A DNA stretch of 64,000 nt from Autumnicola psychrophila (lineage in GTDB: Bacteria > Bacteroidota > Bacteroidia > Flavobacteriales > Flavobacteriaceae), in NCBI RefSeq assembly GCF_031846645.1, contig NZ_JAVRHN010000007.1:194556-258555 (forward strand), read 5' to 3'. The position numbers and the translations under genes are program-made. The notes under the pieces are model-generated. The model did not search any database, was not told the DNA's origin, and saw only the letters and a program-made list of their open reading frames with translations. Every line of letters starts with the position of its first letter. The stretch's first letter is position 1. This document shows positions 25,857 through 34,666 of this stretch, in pieces.

Positions 25857-27523
25857 TGGAAACTACTATAATATATCTTCTTAAAAGTGCAGGCCTGCTG
25901 TCAATTTTCTTTTTATTCTATCAATTACTACTAGAAAAAGAAACAGCTTTTAGCCTGAACAGGAAATTTTTAGTCGGAGGAATCTTTGCTTCCTTTATAC
26001 TTCCGGCCATTTATTTTACCCGAAAAGTATTTATAGAAGCGCCTATAGTTAATGCTGAATTTTCTCCGGAAATGTTTCCCAGCACGTCTCTTATACAGGA
26101 AACACAAATAAACTGGTGGAATTTAGCCGGGATAATTTATTCAGTGAGTGCCGGATTACTGCTCTGTCAATTCGCGATTAGGTTGTTCGCTATTCTGAAG
26201 TTGATAAAAACTCATCATTTTAAAAAAGCTGAAGGTTTTAATTTTATTAAAATTAATCGCATTACAGGACCATTTTCTTTTTTCCACTATATCATTTACA
26301 ATCCCGCATCACATTCTCAACGCGATCTAGAGTTTATTTTACAGCATGAAAGAGTGCATGCTGCACAGCTACATTCATTAGATATTATCCTCGCCAACCT
26401 AACTACCGCCATTCTTTGGTTTAATCCCTTTAGCTGGTGGTATAAAAAAACTATAGAACAAAACCTGGAATTTCTTGCAGACCGGGAGACGGTCGCTGCT
26501 GCCGGATCGAGAAAAGCGTACCAACATGCGTTGATCAACGTCTCGGTTCCTGAATTTCAGCCTGCTTTAACTAATCATTTTTATCAATCATTTATTAAAA
26601 AACGAATCGTTATGCTAAACAAAAAACAAGATAACAAGCCGAAAATGTGGAAAATTAGCCTCATACTTCCAGTCCTGATGCTCTTTATGTTTTTCTTCAA
26701 TGTAAAAACAGAGGCCCAAATTTTACAAAAAGAAGAGAATTCTTCAGAAAAATCAAGTGAGACCCAAACTTTAGATTCTTCTACACACGAGGAAAATAAA
26801 GAAAGTCCACTTTACGTGTTAAATGGTGCACCTTCAAAAAAGGCAATTATCGATACTATTCATCCTGAGAATATCGAAAAGGTAGACGTATTAAAAGGTG
26901 CAAAGGCTACTGCGCTGTATGGTTTTTCAGGCAGGAACGGGGTCGTTTTAATCAGCACAAAACCTTCGGAATCAGCTAGTGAATCACAGAATAGCAATTC
27001 TGAAAATGTAGTAAAAATAAAGAAGATTTCAGGAATTACAAACCAGGATGCGAAGCTTATTATTGTTAACGGTGAAATAAAAGAAGACGACTTTGACCTA
27101 GATTCTATAGAACCCGAAACTATTGAGCGGATTGAAGTGGTAAAAGGAGAAAAGGCAATTTCCGGCTACGGAGAAAAAGCTAAAAACGGTGTAATAAACG
27201 TGGTTCTCAAAGATTCTGAGAGAAATTCTTCTTCCGAAGCAAAAACTATGAAGATAACAAAGCAGAGAAATAGTACTATTTATGGTACAGGTAAGAAAAC
27301 TACAGATAATTCAAGCAATCAGCAGGAGGAAAAACCGCTAATAGTCCTGGATGGAAAAGTTATGCCGCAGAGCTACGACTTTAATGAATTAGAACCTTCT
27401 GAAATCGCCTCCATAAATGTTCTTAAAGGAGCAAATGCAACTGAAAAATATGGCGAAAAAGGTAAAAACGGAGTTGTTGAAATTATTACGAAAACTAATA
27501 AGGAGAGTAATTCTCCTGATTAA
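25853..27523 (+). CDS. M56/BlaR1-like membrane metallopeptidase with three plug-like repeats
   Basis: 556 residues. About four transmembrane helices; the zinc motif HERVHAAQLHSLD is near residue 165, and ENLEFLADRETVAAA-type residues supply the third ligand. A further helix at about 265-285 (ISLILPVLMLFMFFF) leads to a periplasmic tail. The tail has three degenerate copies of the SusC plug signature, at about 318-370, 401-453 and 494-547. Each has a V-x-N/D-G start, an IExI/IASI-V-x-K-G middle and a YG...NGVxxIxxK end. In the family the protease senses a signal and cleaves BlaI; the repeats may dock a TonB-type partner (inference). Confidence 0.85.
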   Translation: MMETTIIYLLKSAGLLSIFFLFYQLLLEKETAFSLNRKFLVGGIFASFILPAIYFTRKVFIEAPIVNAEFSPEMFPSTSLIQETQINWWNLAGIIYSVSAGLLLCQFAIRLFAILKLIKTHHFKKAEGFNFIKINRITGPFSFFHYIIYNPASHSQRDLEFILQHERVHAAQLHSLDIILANLTTAILWFNPFSWWYKKTIEQNLEFLADRETVAAAGSRKAYQHALINVSVPEFQPALTNHFYQSFIKKRIVMLNKKQDNKPKMWKISLILPVLMLFMFFFNVKTEAQILQKEENSSEKSSETQTLDSSTHEENKESPLYVLNGAPSKKAIIDTIHPENIEKVDVLKGAKATALYGFSGRNGVVLISTKPSESASESQNSNSENVVKIKKISGITNQDAKLIIVNGEIKEDDFDLDSIEPETIERIEVVKGEKAISGYGEKAKNGVINVVLKDSERNSSSEAKTMKITKQRNSTIYGTGKKTTDNSSNQQEEKPLIVLDGKVMPQSYDFNELEPSEIASINVLKGANATEKYGEKGKNGVVEIITKTNKESNSPD

Positions 27524-27686
27524 AATTCTAAATCGTTTTCCATTACCCCGGAATCCACTTCTAATGAATGGTGTTCCTGATGGTCAAATAAGCTGGAATG
27601 ACAAGGGTAGCATTTCCATTAATTCAAAAGACTGAAATTTAAAAGGCCAAAATTCTGAAGGAAAAATAAAATTATTGACATCATGC

Positions 27687-27715
27687 AAAAAGCCATCGTT
27701 ACTGATGACTTTTTT
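27687..27715 (+). terminator. Terminator of the BlaI/M56 operon
   Basis: AAAAAGCCATC (27687-27697) pairs with GATGACTTTTTT over a small loop, ending in a T-run. The 27524-27686 stretch before it has no supported gene. Confidence 0.6.
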
Positions 27716-27761
27716 GTTCTGCAATACCTATAAACAGATAGGCCAGACATTTATAATTTAA

Positions 27762-27769
27762 TATCTTTG
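27762..27769 (+). promoter_or_regulatory. Candidate -7 box (TATCTTTG) for the 50-residue gene
   Basis: Exact TAnnTTTG match 18 bp before the start codon of the small gene at 27788. Confidence 0.5.
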
Positions 27770-27787
27770 GGAAAAGGATACATAATT

Positions 27788-27940
27788 ATGAAGAAAACTT
27801 TCTTTAAAGCCCTCGCAAAAGCAAACAAGAAGATCTTCCCCAGCTACTCCCAGCAACAGCTGGACCTTCAGAAAGCTACTAATGTCCAAAAGGCAATTAT
27901 CGGCTGGAAACTTTGGGTTACAAAAAATTCTCTGGATTAA
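27788..27940 (+). CDS. Conserved 50-residue basic protein of Flavobacteria
   Basis: 50 codons from ATG 27788 to TAA 27940. It is basic at the N-terminus (MKKTFFKALAKANKKIFPSY) and ends in IIGWKLWVTKNSLD. From memory this pattern (PSYS...LDLxKAxxxQxAIxGWKxxVTKxxLD) recurs as a tiny conserved protein in Flavobacteriaceae, sometimes mislabelled SsrA-binding protein. A promoter box and a purine-rich leader precede it. Function unknown; the size and charge suggest RNA or ribosome association (inference). Confidence 0.7.
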   Translation: MKKTFFKALAKANKKIFPSYSQQQLDLQKATNVQKAIIGWKLWVTKNSLD

Positions 27941-27966
27941 TATTCTTCTGGACAACCCACACTAAC

Positions 27967-28482
27967 CTAATACTGAATGAGCGACTCAACGGGAAACTGC
28001 GAAAGTTTCTTTCTTCCGTTTAGAAAACCAAGCTCAATAATAAAATTGCACTGCACTACCTTCCCCCCCAGCCTTTCGACTAAATTACAGGCCGCACGAG
28101 CCGTTCCTCCGGTAGCGAGAACATCATCGTGAACAAGCACATTCTGGCCTTTTGAAATTGCATCCTTATGGATTTCTAATACGTCAATCCCGTATTCCAG
28201 ATCATAATTTTCTTCTAAGGTTTCTGCAGGCAACTTTCCTTTTTTCCTTACCGGAACAAAACCCGCATTCAGTTTTTGAGCGAGTAAAGGCGCAAAGAAG
28301 AATCCGCGGGATTCAATCCCAACAACAACATCAATATGCTGACTTTCAAGCCTTTCAATAAACAAACTGACCGCATGATCCATAGCCTTTGGATCCTGTA
28401 GCATCGGAGAAATATCTTTATATGAAATTCCCTCCTTCGGAAAATCTTGTATTTCCCTAATGTAATCTCTTAAATTAATCAT
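27967..28482 (-). CDS. apt: Adenine phosphoribosyltransferase
   Basis: 171 residues. The PRPP-binding loop VLVHDDVLATGGTARAACNL and the VVGIESRGFFFAPLLAQKL segment identify Apt; the N-terminal IREIQDFPKEGISYKDISPM is also diagnostic. It salvages adenine to AMP in the cytoplasm. Confidence 0.95.
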   Translation of the reverse strand: MINLRDYIREIQDFPKEGISYKDISPMLQDPKAMDHAVSLFIERLESQHIDVVVGIESRGFFFAPLLAQKLNAGFVPVRKKGKLPAETLEENYDLEYGIDVLEIHKDAISKGQNVLVHDDVLATGGTARAACNLVERLGGKVVQCNFIIELGFLNGRKKLSQFPVESLIQY

Positions 28483-28520
28483 GGCTGCAAGATAAAAAAC
28501 TGAGCCCGTATTTGCATTTT

Positions 28521-29171
28521 TTACTTACTCATTTTCTCCGCTTTCTCCTCAAGTTTATTCACCTGGGTAGGATAAGGATTTTCCTTTAAAGTCTTTGCAA
28601 GGTGTACCATATTATGCGCCATGAGAAGGATCATATTATTTGTAAATTCATGTTTATGCCCTTCGGCTTCTATATAAGAAGGTCCGGGACCAGCTTCGCC
28701 AACGTAATATGCAAAAGCATTCACAGGAACTGTAAATCCGTGTTCAGAAAGATCGAATAGCATGCTGGAAATTGCCTTTTTCGCACCATCTTCGTTTCCA
28801 TCTATCATTACGCCGGCTACTTTATTATAGGTAGGATATTGGCCATTTTCGTCATTACCTTCAGACATTATGCCGTCAAAGCGTTCTGCGACCATTTTAG
28901 CAACAGAGCCACGATCCCCACGCCAAATTGGTGTTGCCAGGATAAGCATGTCTGCTTTTTTCACTTTTTCAAGAATTGAAGGCCAGGCATCTCCGTCACC
29001 TTCATCAGAGGTCACTCCAAAATGCACATTGTGATCTACCACCCTCACAATTTCAGAGGTTACGCCAAGATCTGCGAAAACTTTTTCAGCATTTTTGATA
29101 AATGCTTCGGTATTTGAAGTTTCTGGTGATTTTTTAAGGGTACAATTAAGAAATAGAGCTTTTAGTGCCAT
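28521..29171 (-). CDS. Flavodoxin-fold NAD(P)H-dependent reductase
   Basis: 216 residues. It opens ALFLNCTLKKSPETSNTEAF, the phosphate-binding start of NADPH-dependent FMN reductases. KKADMLILATPIWRGDRGSV holds the isoalloxazine-contacting P-W region, and the NKVAGVMIDGNEDGAKKAI strand follows. It probably reduces quinones or flavins using bound FMN; substrate unknown. Confidence 0.82.
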   Translation of the reverse strand: MALKALFLNCTLKKSPETSNTEAFIKNAEKVFADLGVTSEIVRVVDHNVHFGVTSDEGDGDAWPSILEKVKKADMLILATPIWRGDRGSVAKMVAERFDGIMSEGNDENGQYPTYNKVAGVMIDGNEDGAKKAISSMLFDLSEHGFTVPVNAFAYYVGEAGPGPSYIEAEGHKHEFTNNMILLMAHNMVHLAKTLKENPYPTQVNKLEEKAEKMSK

Positions 29172-29376
29172 AATTGATTTTTTAAATTAATACTTAGCTG
29201 AACTTATTTAAATCTAATAATAAAAGCAGTTAATAAGAGGTTAAAGGAGCCTGTAAAAACAGTCATTCAGCATATTTTATTAGATTTTTAAGGAATGTGG
29301 AACACAAAACGAATCGTTAATCTGAATTTTCAGTTCTAAAAATTGTCTGTTTAGGAATGAAAATTCCATAAAAAAA

Positions 29377-29449
29377 GAGGCTGCACAAAAATGACAATTT
29401 TCGACCTACTGAAATTTCAGTATCGGATTTTCACTTTTGAACAGCCCCT
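29377..29449. repeat. Imperfect 73-nt inverted repeat (terminator or IS-derived miniature element)
   Basis: The arm GAGGCTGCACAAAAATGACA pairs imperfectly with the reverse of TTCACTTTTGAACAGCCCC, and the centre is a perfect CTGAAATTTCAG. The GAGGCTG...TTTT end resembles the termini of the IS1182-family element at the right of the window (62,724 and 63,984). It lies just beyond the stop of the small minus-strand gene at 29470, so it could also serve as its terminator. Confidence 0.55.
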
Positions 29450-29469
29450 GGAAATTTCTTCAGAAAACG

Positions 29470-29631
29470 TTATTCGTTTTTTTGTTGCTTATTTTTGTCT
29501 TCTTCAAATTTATCGTGCCGCTTCGCATCTTCTTTTCTTTGTTCATCGCGGTTGGCATTCTTCCATTCCGGACTTTTCTTCGCATCTTTCTCGTCCTGAA
29601 ATTCTCTTCTATCTGATTCTTTATTACTCAT
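29470..29631 (-). CDS. Small hydrophilic, highly charged protein
   Basis: 53 codons on the minus strand from ATG 29631 to TAA 29470. Nearly half the residues are K, R, E or D (starts MSNKESDRREFQDEKDAKK, ends EEDKNKQQKNE), with no hydrophobic core, so it is probably disordered. Small charged proteins of this kind occur in Flavobacteria as stress-type hypotheticals. No family named. The plus-strand reading of the same stretch has no natural protein character. Confidence 0.6.
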   Translation of the reverse strand: MSNKESDRREFQDEKDAKKSPEWKNANRDEQRKEDAKRHDKFEEDKNKQQKNE

Positions 29632-30293
29632 GACACATTTTATTTATACAGTTGTTATTACTTTCTCTTAAATATAACGAATTCGAAAAAGTTCAAATAG
29701 CTGATTAAAAGTATTTTAACAGGGATTTATAATGTATCATAAAAAGCAAAAGAGTTTCAAGTTCAGTTTTTTCGAAAGCAAATTGCTCCACAGGCGGTCG
29801 ATAAAAATTATTTACATGAAGATGTAATTGCTGACCTAAAAAGCCGACTATCTGCTCATCATAAAGAATGCCAGCTTGAAGCCTAAGCATGACCCTACTC
29901 ATGCTTAAGCTACAAATAAGCTGGCATTCGAATTTTCTTCAGGATTTCGCTATTTTCTTAGATAAATCTACTAGGAAGTCCGTGGATCTTCTTTTCAAAA
30001 ACCTTCAGGAGCAATGGATGTAATTCCATATTTCGAAAACTCCTTCTTCCATTACAAATAAAAGACCAGGTAACGCCAAAACAAGTCGTCGATAAATAAG
30101 TTGATCGTATCAGTAGAATTCACTTCCGAAGAAAATATGTTTCGAAGCCAATCTCTTATAATAACAATTTTCGGCTTTGAGAGAAAACAATGATAGAATG
30201 AATTGGAACTTATCATCTATGGTATTTTCAAAGGAATTTTATATAACACGGCTGAATAATCCTTAATATTGCTGAATAATTCCAGCCTACTTC
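29632..30293. other. 662 bp with no supported gene; one large hairpin
   Basis: Apart from the hairpin at 29866-29929, only short frames are seen. A plus-strand frame ending TAA 29886 reads like a protein tail (LHEDVIADLKSRLSAHHKEC), and a minus-strand frame ending near 29957 reads HPLLLKVFEKKIHGLPSRFI. Both lack convincing starts and may be remains of lost genes. Confidence 0.4.
29866..29929. repeat. 64-nt two-part inverted repeat
   Basis: GAATGCCAGCTT (29866-29877) pairs perfectly with AAGCTGGCATTC (29918-29929). Inside it, GCCTAAGCATGA pairs with TCATGCTTAAGC (one mismatch) around a 6-nt loop. It could be a bidirectional terminator or a cruciform-forming element; no T-run follows on either side. 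Confidence 0.7.
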
Positions 30294-31640
30294 ATGAACA
30301 AAAAATTAAAATACGGACTCCTTCTTGGTTTCCCTTCCTTAGCTTATTTTGTCTACCGCAATTTTCCAAAATTGAACATTCTCACCGGTTTTGCTGCCAA
30401 AAATGTATGTTCCTGCACATTTGAAGCAGGACGGGAGCTAAAATCCATAGAAGCCGGGGACAATAACTTCCTTCCGGTTTTTTACGCTAAAAATGAGATA
30501 AATTATGAGGCAAAATCGGTTTCCTCGACTATTTTCGGGTTAAAAAAGAGAACATCGGTTTACAAAGAAGGTATTGGCAGCATTCTTTTACCTGAAAACA
30601 CTCCTGAAGCTGTTCCGAAGCTTCCAGTTCCTAATCGCCAGAATTTTAATTTAGACTTACCTTATCCTTTTGGACAGCGGCAACCTGAAAATGCCAATTT
30701 TCGGACTATAAACCGGGAAGCGCTGAAGCTTGCTGTGGAAAATGCCTTTGATGCCGAAGACAGCAATTACCAGAAAACAAGGGCTGTATTAGTGCTTCAC
30801 AAAAATAAGCTTATTGAAGAAAAATATGCGCCAGAGTTTTCATCAAATACAAAATTCCTGGGTTGGTCCATGACAAAAAGTGTTACAAGTGCGATTTTGG
30901 GAATACTTGAGAAAAAAGGGAAAATTTCGCTCTCCCAGGATCATCTTTTCAAAGAGTGGGAAGATGATGAACGTTCAAAAATTACTCTGAACAATTTACT
31001 GCAAATGAACAGTGGCCTGGAATGGGAGGAAGATTATACCAAAATTTCTGATGTTACAAAAATGCTCTTTATAGAAGGGGACATGCCCGGCGTACAGATA
31101 AAAAAACCGCTAAAAGGTGAACCTGATAACAGCTGGAACTATTCCTCTGGAACTACAAATTTATTATCACGTTTTATTCGGGATCAATTTGCCACGCACC
31201 AGGAATACATGGATTTTTGGTATAGCGAACTTATCGACAAAATCGGGATGCACTCCATGACCATAGAACCAGATTTAGAAGGTAATTACATTGGCTCCTC
31301 CTATGGTTGGGCTACTGCCCGGGATTGGGCAAAATTTGGATTACTTTATCTTAACAAAGGAAACTGGAACGGCGAACAAATTTTAAATGAATCCTGGGTT
31401 GATTATACTGCACAGCCTACCCATGGTTCGAATGGTGAATACGGTGCCCATTTTTGGTTAAATGCTGAAGCTCTATATCCCGATGTACCGAAGGATATGT
31501 TTTCCTGCAATGGTTTCCAAGGACAGTATATTTTTATAATTCCTTCAAAAGATCTTGTGGTAGTAAGATTTGGCTTAACGGAATCTCCTGACTTTGATAT
31601 CAACAATTTCCTGAAAGAAATAATAGATGCTTTTAAGTAG
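30294..31640 (+). CDS. Serine hydrolase, class C beta-lactamase/EstB type
   Basis: 448 residues. The N-terminal hydrophobic stretch (YGLLLGFPSLAYFVY) is an uncleaved anchor or signal. The catalytic SMTKS (Ser192, Lys195) is the SxxK motif, and NYSSGTTNLLSRFI holds the Tyr-x-Ser/Asn second motif; 'GWATARDWAKFGLLYLNKG' and a late FSCNGFQGQYIFIIP complete the fold. Such periplasmic enzymes act as D-amino peptidases, esterases or 6-aminohexanoate-dimer-type hydrolases; true beta-lactamase activity is unlikely. Confidence 0.87.
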   Translation: MNKKLKYGLLLGFPSLAYFVYRNFPKLNILTGFAAKNVCSCTFEAGRELKSIEAGDNNFLPVFYAKNEINYEAKSVSSTIFGLKKRTSVYKEGIGSILLPENTPEAVPKLPVPNRQNFNLDLPYPFGQRQPENANFRTINREALKLAVENAFDAEDSNYQKTRAVLVLHKNKLIEEKYAPEFSSNTKFLGWSMTKSVTSAILGILEKKGKISLSQDHLFKEWEDDERSKITLNNLLQMNSGLEWEEDYTKISDVTKMLFIEGDMPGVQIKKPLKGEPDNSWNYSSGTTNLLSRFIRDQFATHQEYMDFWYSELIDKIGMHSMTIEPDLEGNYIGSSYGWATARDWAKFGLLYLNKGNWNGEQILNESWVDYTAQPTHGSNGEYGAHFWLNAEALYPDVPKDMFSCNGFQGQYIFIIPSKDLVVVRFGLTESPDFDINNFLKEIIDAFK

Positions 31641-31728
31641 TGATCTCTTAAGTCTATAGAGGATTTAACTGCAGAAAATATCGCGGAAAACAGTCGGGTT
31701 CAGAATCATGAAATCGAAACATAAAATA

Positions 31729-31764
31729 AAAGCAGGACATGCCCCCAACATAATCCTGCTTTTT
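31729..31764 (+). terminator. Intrinsic terminator after the serine hydrolase
   Basis: AAAGCAGGA (31729-31737) pairs with TCCTGCTTT (31754-31762) and runs into TTTTT. The rest of 31641-31982 shows no gene. Confidence 0.8.
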
Positions 31765-31982
31765 ATTTTCAGAAGAAGGTTTACCCCTAAAACTTCCTCT
31801 TCTAATATAAACGAAAAGTAGATAATAAAAACGGTTCTTAACATACCTAAAAAGTGGTATTTTTTGATTTGCGACGAAAGGTTGTTTCTACCACTTCATT
31901 TTCACTGAATTTGGTGATTGTCGAGCGTTTTAAGGAAAAGTAGAACCTCTACATTTAAGGACTTATCTCATCCCGTGGTGAG

Positions 31983-32858
31983 TTAGCCGGCAACTTTTTT
32001 CCAAATTTTGGTACCTGATTTTATAATAAGCAATACAAGAAAACCTACAATTAGCCCAATTACAAATTCCACTATAATACCCGGAATATTTTCAAACATG
32101 CCGTGCAGGAAATGGATATTATGAACAAAAATCCCTCCTGAAACCAACAATAACGCGATAGTACCAATAACCGACAGGCTTTTAATCACTTTAGGAAGAG
32201 CACTTACCAGAAATTTCCCGATTTTATCTGAAAAGCTATTTTCCCTTTCGTTTAAATCAATAAGTTTAGCTCCAAATTCATCCATCCTTATAATAAGCGC
32301 CACAATCCCGTAGACCCCCACGGTGGCCACGAGCGCAATAAGCGTAACAACAATAATTTGCGTCAGTAATGCTTCCGTTCCAACGCTTCCCAAAGCGATA
32401 ATTATGATTTCTACGGAAAGTATAAAATCTGTTAAAATTGCTGATTTAATTTTCTCCTTTTCCCTTGCCAGGACTTCTTCTTTAGAAAGTTTTTCAAGCT
32501 TGGGAGTTTCATCTGCGTGAGCATGCGGGAAAAAGAATTCATATATTTTTTCAGCACCTTCGTAAGCGAGATATAATCCACCAATTAAGAGAATAACTGT
32601 AATAGCTGGAGGCACAAAAGCACTTAGCAAAAATGCCAGGGGCAGAATGATAAGCTTGTTTAGAAAAGATCCCTTTGTGATTGCCCAGAGCACCGGAAGT
32701 TCCCGGGAAGACATAAACCCGGAAGCCTTTTCTGCATTCACCGCCAGATCGTCGCCTAAGATTCCTGCTGTTTTTTTTCCGGCGACTTTACCAAGTACCG
32801 CTACATCGTCCATTAAAGTTGCAATATCATCCAGAAGTGCAAAAAAACCTGAGGCCAT
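31983..32858 (-). CDS. DUF808 (YedI-like) membrane protein
   Basis: 291 residues. It opens with the diagnostic GFFALLDDIATLMDDVAVL and KVAGKKTAGILGDDLAVNAE. At least five hydrophobic helices follow, and a charged loop (PHAHADETPKLEKLSKEE) lies between helices 2 and 3. Inner membrane; function unknown. Confidence 0.92.
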   Translation of the reverse strand: MASGFFALLDDIATLMDDVAVLGKVAGKKTAGILGDDLAVNAEKASGFMSSRELPVLWAITKGSFLNKLIILPLAFLLSAFVPPAITVILLIGGLYLAYEGAEKIYEFFFPHAHADETPKLEKLSKEEVLAREKEKIKSAILTDFILSVEIIIIALGSVGTEALLTQIIVVTLIALVATVGVYGIVALIIRMDEFGAKLIDLNERENSFSDKIGKFLVSALPKVIKSLSVIGTIALLLVSGGIFVHNIHFLHGMFENIPGIIVEFVIGLIVGFLVLLIIKSGTKIWKKVAG

Positions 32859-33002
32859 AAATTGATTTTTATTTGAGGAACAAGATAGGTGTATTTGATA
32901 ACTTGAAATTCATGAATTGCAGAAATAATCTTTTCGTTCAGAAATTCAATATCGTGACAATTGTTTTATTTAAAACAAGCTTCTTACTATTGGTGCAAAA
33001 AC

Positions 33003-33614
33003 TTAAAAAGTGTACTGAAAGCCCAGCAAATAATGTTCATCTGAACTGCTAAAAGTGAGTTGCATATTCTCTTCTTTACGAGGATTTGTAAAAAACCAGG
33101 TACTTCCTATACCTACAACAGCCCCTGCCAAGACATCCCAGCCATCATGCCTGGTGGCATGAATTCGGCTAAAACTGGCATAACCTGCGAGAACATAAGC
33201 AGGAATGCTGTATTTGAAGCCGTACCTGCGATGAAAGAACGAAGCCCCCTGGAAAGCTACAGAAGTATGTCCAGAAGGGAATGCATAGTCGCCGCCTTGC
33301 AAAGGGCGCTGCTTATTAATCAAGACTTTGGCTGCACCTGTCACGGCAAGATTTAGAGCAAAGCTTTTGGTGAACTGCCAAGTTCCCTTGTAATCTTCAA
33401 CAATAAGGGTCGTCGCAGCTGCTGATATGGGTAATAAGAATACAGTTGCATCACCGGAATTTTCTATAAAAGAATCCTCAGGGTTAAAGAACTGGCTGTG
33501 GCCTTCTGTAGGAGATAAGAAGAAGATAAAAAACAGACATAATAAAAAACTCTGCCGCAGCTTTATCCAACAGATTGTGGGGTGGAATTCTGTAGTAATA
33601 TGTGTTTTCATCAA
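33003..33614 (-). CDS. PAP2-family phosphatase
   Basis: 203 residues with a signal peptide (FLLCLFFIFFLSPTEGHSQ). The three PAP2 motifs are present: KVLINKQRP, YAFPSGHTSVAF and SRIHATRHDGWDVLAGA, with catalytic His in the last two. The family removes phosphate from undecaprenyl pyrophosphate or phosphatidic acid on the periplasmic side. The mature part is short of membrane helices, so a periplasmic or outer-membrane-linked form is likely. An ATG three bp downstream is an equal start. Confidence 0.9.
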   Translation of the reverse strand: MMKTHITTEFHPTICWIKLRQSFLLCLFFIFFLSPTEGHSQFFNPEDSFIENSGDATVFLLPISAAATTLIVEDYKGTWQFTKSFALNLAVTGAAKVLINKQRPLQGGDYAFPSGHTSVAFQGASFFHRRYGFKYSIPAYVLAGYASFSRIHATRHDGWDVLAGAVVGIGSTWFFTNPRKEENMQLTFSSSDEHYLLGFQYTF

Positions 33615-33943
33615 AACAGGAGGATTTTAGAATTGGAACTTTTATTTTAGCTTCCGGTCAAAATACAGGTTGAAGAAGTTCTTTCAAAAAGTTTTAATAG
33701 GCTTTAACCCTGTTTAACAAATTTTTACCTGAAGATGACGAAAGTTCTCCGTAGATTTTCAAAAACATACTTTTATCCACAGAGCTTATCCCGAACCTTA
33801 GATTTGCTCATCGATAACTGAAAGCGACAATCACCAAAGAAAAAAGAGAAATTCAGTTAAAAAAACCATTGATTTCAATTTTATTTTTAGCTTTCATTCT
33901 ATTAATAAAACCGTAAATTGTTTTACTAAATAAATATATATAC
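33615..33943. other. Intergenic 329 bp, nothing recognised
   Basis: AT-rich sequence between the divergent PAP2 and CDGSH genes. It should hold both promoters, but no exact TAnnTTTG box was found next to either start. Confidence 0.4.
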
Positions 33944-34168
33944 ATGGCCAAAACAAAAATCAAAGTAAATAACAATGGATCGCTAATTGTTGCGGGAGAT
34001 ATTGAAATAGTAAATAAAAACGGAAATGTTTACGACCTTGGAGGCCGCGAACAGGTGACGCTATGTCGCTGCGGATTATCCAGCAACAAACCTTTTTGTG
34101 ACGGATCTCACAGAAACCATTTTGAACATGAAGCTATAGCTTTTGATCTACCTCCAAAGAAGGTATAG
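33944..34168 (+). CDS. CDGSH iron-sulfur protein
   Basis: 74 residues. The cluster motif is C-R-C-x14-KPFCDGSH (TLCRCGLSSNKPFCDGSHRN), whose three Cys and one His bind a [2Fe-2S] cluster. The N-terminal half (KVNNNGSLIVAGDIEIVNKN) matches the soluble bacterial type. Likely a redox or iron-sulfur transfer protein in the cytoplasm. Confidence 0.95.
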   Translation: MAKTKIKVNNNGSLIVAGDIEIVNKNGNVYDLGGREQVTLCRCGLSSNKPFCDGSHRNHFEHEAIAFDLPPKKV

Positions 34169-34280
34169 GGCTAAAAAAGCGGAAGAGGTGACCTGGTAAA
34201 TTGAACCCTTTATTTTATGTCTATACTATAATAGAATACCTTTTTAAATCAAATAGAATCAAATTAAATGATTCTCCAAA

Positions 34281-34480
34281 ATCTAAAAAACCACGCTAAT
34301 TCTAAGATTTGCGTGGTTTTGATACGATTTGCTATTCGTAAGAGTGACCTTGCCATGATTCAAACCTTTTTTGCTCTTCCCAGGTTTAGCAGCAGATTCA
34401 GCCGATATTGGTTTCAAGGGAACCTTTTAGCTACCCTTAAATTTGAACTTATATACTACTAATTGACTTCAACTTTATAA
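34281..34480 (-). ncRNA. Candidate small RNA, copy A, ending in an intrinsic terminator
   Basis: Read on the minus strand, the element ends in a strong terminator: AAAACCACGC (34287-34296) with GCGTGGTTTT (34311-34320), followed by six T. Just before it lies a small hairpin arm (TACGAATAGCAAATCGTA on the minus strand) and the conserved GGCAAGGTCACTC. The whole block is repeated at 43,693-43,905 with many scattered differences. Conserved pieces are separated by variable loops, the pattern of an RNA rather than a protein. No frame is conserved between copies. It lies downstream of the 35-44 kb cluster, in the same direction. Confidence 0.6.
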
Positions 34481-34666
34481 GGTTACGAGAAAAAACTTTT
34501 TTATCATTAGATAAAATTTAAAAACATATTGATTACTGTTGTTGTAGCACGTTATATTTATCAATCGTTACTTTTATTATTGTAACCGAAAGTTTTATAA
34601 TCAAACATATAAATTGTCCTTTTAAGAAATTATAGTTTTCATATATGGTTGCCACGGATTTTAAGC

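Noticed and set aside
27524..27640. A small frame after the M56 gene ending DKGSISINSKD
   Set aside because: It overlaps the M56 3' end out of frame, has no start of its own and no recognisable family. It may be a trace of decay, but support is too weak to list.
34281..34480. tRNA or tmRNA remnant, because ATTCAAACC resembles a T-loop
   Set aside because: No acceptor stem or anticodon arm can be folded on either strand. The terminator and the second copy fit a separate small RNA better.
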